Shown: positions 19,388 to 26,747 of the stretch, piece after piece
Layout of the letters: each line of letters opens with the position of its first letter
Position numbering within the stretch: position 1 is the first letter of the stretch
Assembly: GCA_002336815.1 (NCBI GenBank)
Contig: DDEU01000074.1
Span: 1 to 36,689, forward strand
DNA: 36,689 nucleotides
Direction of reading: 5' to 3'
From: Chitinophagaceae bacterium UBA1946
Lineage (GTDB): Bacteria > Bacteroidota > Bacteroidia > Chitinophagales > Chitinophagaceae
Notes under the pieces: model-generated
Seen by the model: the letters and a program-made list of their open reading frames with translations, nothing else
The model's database searches: none
Told to the model about the DNA's origin: nothing
Position numbers and translations under genes: made by a program

Positions 19388-20368
19388 ATGAAAACAATAG
19401 CCCTCGTTACAGGCGGATACTCCGGCGAGTCTGTCATTTCATATAAAACAGCTGCTACCATTGAGCAGAATATAGATACAGAAAAATGGAAGTATTTTAC
19501 CATTGATATCAACCCGGAAGGATGGTTCTACACCGCACCGGGTTCACAAAAGATCAGTGTAGACAAAAATGATTTTTCTATTACGGTAGCAGGTGAAAAG
19601 ATCCTGTTCGATGCCGTGCTGATCGCACTGCATGGTACACCCGGCGAAGATGGCAAACTGCAGGGCTATTTCGATTGCTTAAAAATTCCTTATACCTCCT
19701 GCGATGCAGCTACATCTGCCATTACTTTTAATAAAAGATTTACCATAGCCGTGGCTGGTGCCAGCGGTATTCAGGTGGCCAATTCAGTGTTGCTGATCAG
19801 GAACCAGTTTGAGAGTGCTGATGAAAGCGTGCGGCATCTGCGTTTTCCTGTTTTTGTAAAACCCAATAATGGTGGAAGCAGCATTGGCATGAGCAAGGTG
19901 AACAGTCATACAGAAGAGCTTGGTGCAGCAGTTACCAAAGCATTCAAAGAAGACGACCAGGTACTGATCGAAGAATTTATCAAAGGCCGGGAGTTTACGA
20001 TTGGAGTTTTTAAGAACAAAGGAAAGATCATCACCCTGCCAATGACAGAAGTGATCTCTAAAAATGATTTTTTTGATTACGAGGCAAAATACAATGGCGC
20101 AAGTGAAGAAGTAACGCCGGCCAATGCTGGCGAAGAGATCGCAGAAAAAATAAGGACGGCTGCAAAAAAAGCGTACAGCACATTCAACTGCCGTGGCGTG
20201 GTGCGGATCGATTTTATTTATGATGAAACGAGCGGCCATCCTTACATGCTGGAGATCAATACCGTGCCGGGGCAGAGTGCTGCCAGCATTGTACCGCAGC
20301 AGGTAAAGGCCATGGGCTGGACGCTCAAAGAATTTTACAGTGCGCTGATAGAAGAATGTTTTCAATAA
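19388..20368 (+). CDS. ddl: D-alanine--D-alanine ligase
   Basis: The 326-aa protein is an ATP-grasp enzyme. It joins two D-alanines with ATP to make the dipeptide used in peptidoglycan precursors, in the cytoplasm. Visible motifs are the N-terminal GGYSGESVIS with E15, HGTPGEDGKLQG (82-93), FVKPN with K158, the glycine-rich loop NGGSSIG (161-167), EEFIKGREFTIGV (195-207), and the metal-binding end with D275 in RIDF and E289/N291 in LEINTVPG. Length matches the family. A PASTA-domain protein follows at 104 bp and a rhodanese gene after it, with no terminator until 21650, so the three may be co-transcribed. Confidence 0.96.
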   Translation: MKTIALVTGGYSGESVISYKTAATIEQNIDTEKWKYFTIDINPEGWFYTAPGSQKISVDKNDFSITVAGEKILFDAVLIALHGTPGEDGKLQGYFDCLKIPYTSCDAATSAITFNKRFTIAVAGASGIQVANSVLLIRNQFESADESVRHLRFPVFVKPNNGGSSIGMSKVNSHTEELGAAVTKAFKEDDQVLIEEFIKGREFTIGVFKNKGKIITLPMTEVISKNDFFDYEAKYNGASEEVTPANAGEEIAEKIRTAAKKAYSTFNCRGVVRIDFIYDETSGHPYMLEINTVPGQSAASIVPQQVKAMGWTLKEFYSALIEECFQ

Positions 20369-20472
20369 CCGGTCAATCGCTGGATGATGAAGTTGATTGA
20401 TTGTTTGGATCGTCAATTTAACAGCATCCCAATTCAGCCATTTAACAAAACAGTAATTCAATAATTCTATAC

Positions 20473-21282
20473 ATGTTTAAATTCATTACCGATAAACCAT
20501 TTTGGGTAAACCTGCTGGCCGCTGCCGCCCTGGCTTTTATTATCATTTTCATGATACTGCAGTTGCTGGGCTGGATCACCAAACATGGTGAATACCTCAC
20601 AGTGCCCGTGGTAAAAGGAAAAGGCACTGCCGAAGCCATGAAGCTGCTGGAAGATAAAGGCTTTGAAGTGCTCATCACGGATTCTGTTTATACCGATACC
20701 GCAAAGCGGGGCACTGTACTCAAACAAATACCCGATGCCAACTCCACGGTAAAAATAAACCGTACTGTCTTTATTACGGTAAACCGTTACACGCCACCAA
20801 TGATCGCTATGCCATCGCTGGAAGGAAAGGGGCTGAGTTTTGTAATAGATATCCTGCAGCGCAATCACCTGCAACTGGGAGACACTACTTTCCGTCCCGA
20901 CTTTATGAAAGGTTCTGTAATTGAACAGCGGTACCGCGGCGCAAGAATAGCGGCCGGTTCCAAGATACAATGGGGCAGCACCATCGACCTCATTGTTGGT
21001 GGCGGGCTGGATGAAGAAAGCAATAGGGTAGTGCCGGATTTTGTAGGCAAGACCTATGCTGAAATAAAGGCTGACCTTGATAGCCTGGGCGTACTGGTAA
21101 CACTGGTAACCCAGCCGGATGTAAAAGATACCCTGGGTGCCTTTATTTACCAGCAGCGGCCGCCGCACCTGGACGACAACCACCAGTTACAGTTTATCAA
21201 ATCAGGTATGGTGATGGATATCTTTTTATCAAAAGAAATGATCAATCCACAGGACTCTACCAATACGAAAAAGAAAAATTAA
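20473..21282 (+). CDS. Membrane-anchored PASTA-domain protein
   Basis: The 269-aa protein has a short cytoplasmic N-terminus, one membrane segment (about residues 12-34) and three PASTA-like repeats in the periplasm (about 41-105, 108-177 and 185-254). Each begins with a P(V/S/D) pair (TVPVVKGK, AMPSLEGK, VVPDFVGK) and is followed by a helix. PASTA domains bind peptidoglycan or muropeptides in Ser/Thr kinases and penicillin-binding proteins. No kinase or transpeptidase domain is fused here. Its place after ddl supports a cell-wall role (inference). The tail is polar and lysine-rich. The rhodanese gene starts only 5 nt after its stop, so these two are almost certainly in one operon. Confidence 0.9.
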   Translation: MFKFITDKPFWVNLLAAAALAFIIIFMILQLLGWITKHGEYLTVPVVKGKGTAEAMKLLEDKGFEVLITDSVYTDTAKRGTVLKQIPDANSTVKINRTVFITVNRYTPPMIAMPSLEGKGLSFVIDILQRNHLQLGDTTFRPDFMKGSVIEQRYRGARIAAGSKIQWGSTIDLIVGGGLDEESNRVVPDFVGKTYAEIKADLDSLGVLVTLVTQPDVKDTLGAFIYQQRPPHLDDNHQLQFIKSGMVMDIFLSKEMINPQDSTNTKKKN

Positions 21283-21287
21283 ATAAC

Positions 21288-21596
21288 ATGACAACCATTA
21301 CCGCAGAAGAATTAAAGGCAAGATTAGATGCCGGCGAAAAATTGAATATTGTAGATGTAAGGGAACCGCATGAAAATGCGGAGTTCAATATCGGCGGGCT
21401 TTTACTGCCACTCGGCCGGGTGCAAACCCTGCAACTGGATGATATTGAAAACCTCAAAGATGAGGAGCTGATCGTGTATTGCCGCAGTGGTAACCGCAGC
21501 GGCCAGGCCTGCCAGGTACTGGATATGGCCGGCTTTAAGAATACCAAAAACCTGGTGGGTGGTATGCTGCATTGGAAAGAAGTATTTCCCGGGTAA
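21288..21596 (+). CDS. Single-domain rhodanese-like protein
   Basis: The 102-aa protein is one rhodanese domain: IVDVREPHE near 21-29 and the active-site loop CRSGNRS, with C65 as the persulfide-forming cysteine. Members transfer sulfane sulfur or act in sulfur trafficking; no signal peptide is seen, so it is cytoplasmic. It lies 5 nt after the PASTA gene and is closed by a strong terminator, making it the last gene of the unit. Why it accompanies wall genes is not evident. Confidence 0.93.
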   Translation: MTTITAEELKARLDAGEKLNIVDVREPHENAEFNIGGLLLPLGRVQTLQLDDIENLKDEELIVYCRSGNRSGQACQVLDMAGFKNTKNLVGGMLHWKEVFPG

Positions 21597-21618
21597 ATAA
21601 TATTATTTGATCGCTGTA

Positions 21619-21656
21619 CCGAATGCCGGATGCCTGTATCCGGCATTCGGTTTTTT
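21619..21656 (+). terminator. Strong terminator after the ddl-PASTA-rhodanese unit
   Basis: CCGAATGCCGGA pairs perfectly (12 bp) with TCCGGCATTCGG around an 8-nt loop, and six T follow directly. Confidence 0.95.
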
Positions 21657-21725
21657 ATACCTGAGTATTTCCGCATCCCGAAAAATCAACCTTCAATTGC
21701 TTCAACTGCACCCTTTATTATTTAT

Positions 21726-21733
21726 TACTTTTG
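21726..21733 (+). promoter_or_regulatory. Probable -7 promoter box of hscA
   Basis: TACTTTTG matches TAnnTTTG exactly, 25 bp before the ATG at 21759. The same octamer is used by the initiator tRNA at 36449. The nearest TTG upstream is 26 bp away, further than usual, so the -33 element is weak or absent. Confidence 0.6.
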
Positions 21734-21758
21734 CAGCCTCCGCAAACAGGAATTAAAT

Positions 21759-23615
21759 ATGGCAAAAATTGCAATCAATATAGCAACCGGAAGTTTACAG
21801 CAGGATGAAATGATCGTTGGCATCGACCTTGGTACAACCAACAGCCTCGTCGCCATCATTCACCCTGAAACAAAGCAACCCATTGCATTGAAAGAACACA
21901 ATAGCTCATCGCTGGTGCCTTCTGTTATTCATTTTGATGAAACCGGGAACACCGTAGTGGGTGAAGAAGCAAAAAAGCAGTTGATCAGCCAGCCTCAAAA
22001 CACCATCTTTTCTGCCAAGCGGCTGATGGGTAAATCATACAACGACATCAAAGCGAATGCTTCTTTCTTTTCATACAAAGTAATAGACGATGATACCGAA
22101 AGCCTGGTGAAAGTACAGGTGGGCAATAAATTTTATTCTCCTATTGACCTCTCTTCATTGATATTGAAAGAACTGAAACAAAGAGCGGAGCATATTTTAA
22201 AAACGCCCGTGAACAAAGCGGTGATCACCGTGCCGGCTTATTTTAATGATGCACAGCGGCAGGCCACCCGGGATGCCGGCAAACTGGCCGGGCTGGATGT
22301 ATTAAGGATCATCAATGAACCTACGGCTGCAAGTTTGGCTTATGGCCTGGGTGCAGATAAAACCGCAGAAAAAACCATTGCCGTGTATGATCTGGGTGGT
22401 GGTACATTCGACGTATCGATCTTAAAAATGGCCGACGGCGTTTTTGAAGTACTGTCTACTAACGGTGACACCTATCTTGGTGGCGATGATATGGATAAAG
22501 CCATTGTACATTACTGGCTCGAACAGGCTGGCCTCACCAGCGAAGAACTTTCCGGCAATAAAGAATTCGCACAGGCCATCCGTTTGAAGGCGGAAGAAGC
22601 AAAGATCGCTTTGTCAGCCAGCGGGGATTTTTCCTCTACGCTCAATGGCGATGAGTTGACCATCAGCCGCCAGCAATTTGAATCATTGATACAGCCATTG
22701 ATTCAAAAAACAATCACCTGTTGCAGCAATGCATTAAAAGATGCGGCACTTAAAACTTCAGCGATCGATGTGATCGTGATGGTGGGTGGAAGTACCAGGG
22801 TGCCATTGGTAAAAAAAGCAGTGAGTGATTTTTTTGGAAAGCCGGTGAACGACAGCGTAAACCCTGATGAAGTAGTGGCCTTGGGAGCAGCCATACAGGC
22901 GGATATTCTGGCCGGTAATAACAAAGAAACACTATTGCTCGACATCACGCCGTTGTCGCTGGGCATTGAAACGATGGGCGGGTTGATGGATGTATTGATG
23001 CCAAGAAATTCAAAGATTCCCGGCAAGGCAGCAAGGCAATACACTACGCAGAAAGACGGGCAGGGCAGCATGCGTATCTCTGTTTTTCAGGGAGAGAGGG
23101 ATATGGTGAAAGACAACCGCAGGCTTGCAGAATTCAATCTTACCGGTATTCCCGGTATGCCTGCAGGTTTAGCAAAAGTGGAAGTGAGTTTTCTCATCAA
23201 TGCGGATGGCATTCTTTCTGTAAGAGCAAAAGAATTGCGCAGTGGCGTTGAACAGCACATCGAAGTAAAACCGCAGTACGGCCTTACCGATACCGAACTG
23301 GAAACAATGTTGTTGGATTCCATTACGCATGCAAAAGATGATATCGCTTTGAGAGCGTTGGTAGAAGCAAGAACAGAAGGAGAGCAGCTATTGGCAACCA
23401 CGGAAAAATTCATCAGTAAAAATGCTTCGCTGCTGTCAAGAGAAGAGTTGATGAATACAGCCGCTGCCATGCAGGCATTGCAATTGTCGCTTACGATGGA
23501 AGACAAAGACCTCATCCATACAAAGATCGAAGCGCTGAACAATATCTCACGCCCCTATGCGGAACGCATCATGGACCAGGCGATCGCCGTTGCAATGAAA
23601 GGGAAGATGGTATAA
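21759..23615 (+). CDS. hscA: Hsp70-family chaperone, HscA type (Fe-S cluster assembly)
   Basis: I start at ATG 21759 (MAKIAINIATG), giving 618 aa. An upstream in-frame ATG lies inside the preceding terminator, and its 43 extra residues have no Hsp70 character. The ATPase domain has GIDLGTTNS (21-29) and DLGGGTFD (from 211). The substrate-binding domain begins near 395 (DITPLSLGIETMGG), and an alpha-helical lid follows. The short N-terminal extension before the first phosphate motif, and the ~616-residue length, are as in HscA rather than DnaK. HscA works with HscB on the scaffold IscU, using ATP to promote Fe-S transfer. No isc genes are adjacent. A good -7 box precedes it, and no hairpin terminator follows. 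Confidence 0.88.
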   Translation: MAKIAINIATGSLQQDEMIVGIDLGTTNSLVAIIHPETKQPIALKEHNSSSLVPSVIHFDETGNTVVGEEAKKQLISQPQNTIFSAKRLMGKSYNDIKANASFFSYKVIDDDTESLVKVQVGNKFYSPIDLSSLILKELKQRAEHILKTPVNKAVITVPAYFNDAQRQATRDAGKLAGLDVLRIINEPTAASLAYGLGADKTAEKTIAVYDLGGGTFDVSILKMADGVFEVLSTNGDTYLGGDDMDKAIVHYWLEQAGLTSEELSGNKEFAQAIRLKAEEAKIALSASGDFSSTLNGDELTISRQQFESLIQPLIQKTITCCSNALKDAALKTSAIDVIVMVGGSTRVPLVKKAVSDFFGKPVNDSVNPDEVVALGAAIQADILAGNNKETLLLDITPLSLGIETMGGLMDVLMPRNSKIPGKAARQYTTQKDGQGSMRISVFQGERDMVKDNRRLAEFNLTGIPGMPAGLAKVEVSFLINADGILSVRAKELRSGVEQHIEVKPQYGLTDTELETMLLDSITHAKDDIALRALVEARTEGEQLLATTEKFISKNASLLSREELMNTAAAMQALQLSLTMEDKDLIHTKIEALNNISRPYAERIMDQAIAVAMKGKMV

Positions 23616-23655
23616 TTGTTTGTGAATGATGTACGGCTGCTGTAGTGCTTATCTG

Positions 23656-23834
23656 CTTCTTTGCCTCTTTGCTCCTTTGCCCCTTTGCGTGAAAAATATT
23701 TGTGACTTTTGTTTTGCCTCTTTGTTTTTTTGCGTGAAAAAATAGCTATCAGATTCTTCTTTGCATCTTCGCATCTTTGCCTCTTTGCGTGAAAAAACTT
23801 TATTATATTTTCCTTTACCTCTTTGCGTGAAAAA
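23656..23834. repeat. Four imperfect copies of a TTTGCGTGAAAAA element
   Basis: Copies end at about 23696, 23742, 23797 and 23834, each closing with TTTGCGTGAAAAA. Three are preceded by iterated CTCTTTGC/CCTTTGC-type hexamer steps. They fill the spacer between hscA and the convergent YfhO-type gene. I see no gene here and no hairpin terminator for either neighbour. Confidence 0.85.
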
Positions 23835-23848
23835 TCCTTAAAAGCTGA

Positions 23849-25930
23849 TTAACCCTTCTCTCTCCTTAAGAACAACAAATACAAGCAACAGCTTAATAGT
23901 GCAAGCAGGCTTAACAGCATCGACCATTTTACAACAACCGGGTCAAACAAAAAGCTGATCTTGCTGCTTCCGCTTTTTACCGGTGCACTCATAAAATTGA
24001 TCCCATATTCATTCACTGGCTTTTCCTCTTTTCCATCAGAATAAATCCAGTGCGGATAATGATTTTGCTGGAGTACAACTGTAGTTGAATGGCTGCTGTT
24101 GATGTTGATGTCAACTTGTTGCGGTGAAAAAGAACCCAGGCTCATCGCAGTTACCAAACTATCAGTACAAAAAACAAAGGCCCTGTTTGTATAAATATTT
24201 TTACCCGTCAAACGATCCTGCTCAAAATAGGCCGCCATGTTTTTTAACACGATGGGATAGGCAGCTTCTTTTAATACGCCTGGCTGCTTATTGTAAAAAC
24301 TCCAGTCGCCAACCATCAATTGTTCTTCTTCAGGAACAGCAACATTATTTTGTATGGGAGTAAGTGAAGGTACCGGTATGTGTTTGGGTGATTGATTCAG
24401 CACCTGCTGCACCTCTGCCACGGAAGCCTTGCCCACACCGGTAAACGGCAGGTTAAACAGGGTGGCCAGTATCATGTCTGCGACCACAATGCGTTGCAAT
24501 AACTTCCAATTGCTGACACGCAGGCACCATTTAATGACCCACAGCAATAGCAACTGCACGATGCCCTGTATCCAGAGCGTGTCATAAAAACTGATAAAAT
24601 CGATCAGTGATTTCAGCTTCGCCGGCAAGCCATTCGGGGCAAACACACGGCCGTTGCTATACATCAGTCCTTGTTTTGTACTCACAGCCTTGTAGAGTCC
24701 ATACGCAATGGCAACGATTGTAAGTACTTCAAGTACATAATAGATCCATTTGACTGCACCGGAGAAACTTTTTTTAGCCTTGATATGCCTGTTTAATTCG
24801 ATGGCCCCTACCAGTATAAAAGAGAAGATCGCAAATATCCTGAACTCTCCATTTAATCTTACATAGCCAATGAGCGGAATGGATTTATAGGCGATGGTTT
24901 TAAACAATCCACCGGAAGAAAGCAGGACAAATAACAGCCCGCTGCACAGCAAAAAAAACTGCAGCTTCGTTTTTTTACCGGCAAGACTCACTATAAAAAA
25001 CAATAACAGGCAAATACTGAAATAACTGTTCCGCATGCTGATGTCTGTATTGAAAAAAGCATCATTCTTTGTTGTGGCAAATGGCAGCAGCACACTGATC
25101 CAGCTTTGTGCCGTTGAAGGATGCAGCAATGAATCCTGCAGGCTGATCTTCTCACTTCTTACAAAATGCGGCAGTATATCAAGATAACCGGCGATCATAC
25201 CTGCGGCGAGCAGCAGGAACAGGAACAAAAGAATAAGATGGCTGCGGCCCTGTTGTTGCAGACTCCCGGCAACGCTTACCTGTTTTTTATTTTCGAAGAA
25301 ATGAAAAATAAGATAAGCTCCAAAAAAATAAAATGCACTGATGCTGATGCCCGGGTGTGCGGATGAAACAAGCAGGTAAAAAAGCAATGCCGTCCTTATG
25401 GCATTTTTAAAACTAAACTGGTTCAGCAGGAGCTGGTAACTCCAGAAACACCATGGCAGAAAGGCAACGCCGCTCAGCCAGTTAAAATGCTGCAGGTGCC
25501 CGGTGTTGTAACCACAGCACATGAGCGCAAGCCCGGCAATGATACAAACAGGTTTATCCAGTTGCCAGCTACTTGTTAGCTTATACATGCCGATGCCGCC
25601 GGCTAAAATATACAGCAGCACTTCCAGCGTAAAGGTATACGCATTGTAACCTGCCGTTGATGCGATCAGCCAGGTAACAGGGCTCCAGTAGCCACTGCTC
25701 ATGTCGCCATACTGGGGTATGCCAAAATTGATGTAAGGGTTCCACAATGGAAGATAGCCGGCATGAATGCTTTCGCTCATAAAAAATTTCGGAGGAAAGT
25801 AACCGGTAAAAGCATCGTTCTTTAAAAAAAATAAGAAAGACGATACGGGCAGGAAGGCAATAAAGAGTATGACAGCGAAAAATAAAATGGTTTTAAGTGG
25901 CAGCCTGTCTTTATTTGCGTAAAATTGCAT
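23849..25930 (-). CDS. YfhO-family polytopic membrane protein
   Basis: The 693-aa protein has many hydrophobic segments. The first (about 12-34) is followed by an outside loop with GYFPPKFFMSESIHAGYL and PLWNPYINFGIPQYGDMSS, the hallmark of YfhO/GT-C-like proteins, which are tied to glycosylation of envelope polymers. After the last of the central membrane segments comes a soluble domain (about 500-660) with LQQNHYPHWIYSDGKE, matching the YfhO C-terminal beta region, then a final membrane helix and a short basic tail (LRREKG). A glycosyltransferase role is inferred from family resemblance only. It is divergent from a methyltransferase gene with only 26 bp between starts, and convergent with hscA. 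Confidence 0.8.
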   Translation of the reverse strand: MQFYANKDRLPLKTILFFAVILFIAFLPVSSFLFFLKNDAFTGYFPPKFFMSESIHAGYLPLWNPYINFGIPQYGDMSSGYWSPVTWLIASTAGYNAYTFTLEVLLYILAGGIGMYKLTSSWQLDKPVCIIAGLALMCCGYNTGHLQHFNWLSGVAFLPWCFWSYQLLLNQFSFKNAIRTALLFYLLVSSAHPGISISAFYFFGAYLIFHFFENKKQVSVAGSLQQQGRSHLILLFLFLLLAAGMIAGYLDILPHFVRSEKISLQDSLLHPSTAQSWISVLLPFATTKNDAFFNTDISMRNSYFSICLLLFFIVSLAGKKTKLQFFLLCSGLLFVLLSSGGLFKTIAYKSIPLIGYVRLNGEFRIFAIFSFILVGAIELNRHIKAKKSFSGAVKWIYYVLEVLTIVAIAYGLYKAVSTKQGLMYSNGRVFAPNGLPAKLKSLIDFISFYDTLWIQGIVQLLLLWVIKWCLRVSNWKLLQRIVVADMILATLFNLPFTGVGKASVAEVQQVLNQSPKHIPVPSLTPIQNNVAVPEEEQLMVGDWSFYNKQPGVLKEAAYPIVLKNMAAYFEQDRLTGKNIYTNRAFVFCTDSLVTAMSLGSFSPQQVDININSSHSTTVVLQQNHYPHWIYSDGKEEKPVNEYGINFMSAPVKSGSSKISFLFDPVVVKWSMLLSLLALLSCCLYLLFLRREKG

Positions 25931-25956
25931 GAACTAAAAATACGGTATTATTAAAA

Positions 25957-26655
25957 ATGGATAACAGAACTTTTGATGATTTTGATGCGTATGCCAAAAA
26001 CTATCGCAGCATTCACACACAAAATATAAAACTAAGCGGTGCCGACAGTTTTTATTTTGCTGAGATGCGGGTGAAGATGTTGCAGGCTTACGAGCAGAAT
26101 ACTTCATTAAAAGTGCTGGACCTTGGCTGTGGCGATGGAGTTGCTGAAATGTTTGTGCAGCAGTATTTTCCTGCCTGGAAGGTAGAAGGGATCGATGTGA
26201 GCAGGGAAAGTATCGCAATGGCAAAACAATTGCAACTCACCAATTCAAACTTTGCCGTGTATGATGGCATCCATATTCCTTTTGACGATGAAAGTTTTGA
26301 TATGATACTCGTGGCCGGAGTATTGCACCACGTGGAATTTAACCTGCATGCAGCCATGGCTGCTGAAATGAAAAGGGTATTGAAACCCGGCGGCAGACTG
26401 GTGATCTATGAACACAATCCCCTGAACCCGCTCACCAGGTACCTGGTAAAAACCTGCATCTTTGATGAAGACGCCAAACTGCTTCGTGCAGGTTACCTGT
26501 GCCGCCTGCTGTTAAAACAACAGTTCAGCATCAGCCATAAAATCTACTTTATCTTTTTTCCACCTAAAGGATTTTTTAAAAGACTCATCCCGCTGGAAAA
26601 GTATCTTGGATGGATGCCCTTCGGCGGTAAATATTTTATCAGGGCTGTCAGGTGA
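25957..26655 (+). CDS. Class I SAM-dependent methyltransferase
   Basis: The 232-aa protein has the Rossmann SAM-binding motif VLDLGCGDG (53-61), the acidic post-motif EGIDVS (77-82), SFDMILVAGVLHHV (113-126) and LKPGGRLVIYEHNP (142-155). This pattern is that of methyltransferase domain 11/25 proteins acting on small molecules or lipids. The basic, aromatic C-terminus (about 190-232) could contact a membrane. The substrate is not known. Its start lies 26 bp from that of the divergent YfhO-type gene, which suggests linked regulation, perhaps in envelope glycan or lipid modification (inference). Confidence 0.92.
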   Translation: MDNRTFDDFDAYAKNYRSIHTQNIKLSGADSFYFAEMRVKMLQAYEQNTSLKVLDLGCGDGVAEMFVQQYFPAWKVEGIDVSRESIAMAKQLQLTNSNFAVYDGIHIPFDDESFDMILVAGVLHHVEFNLHAAMAAEMKRVLKPGGRLVIYEHNPLNPLTRYLVKTCIFDEDAKLLRAGYLCRLLLKQQFSISHKIYFIFFPPKGFFKRLIPLEKYLGWMPFGGKYFIRAVR

Positions 26656-26747
26656 ACAGGCAGCTGCTTTTCTATCATTACCCTGGTTGCGTTTACCGCA
26701 TCAATAACACTTTACGCAAACAGGCGCCGTTTCCTTAACTTTATTTC

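Noticed and set aside
21630..21758. N-terminal extension of HscA from an upstream ATG
   Set aside because: The ATG lies within the stem of the preceding terminator and ahead of the probable promoter box; the extra 43 residues have no Hsp70 similarity.
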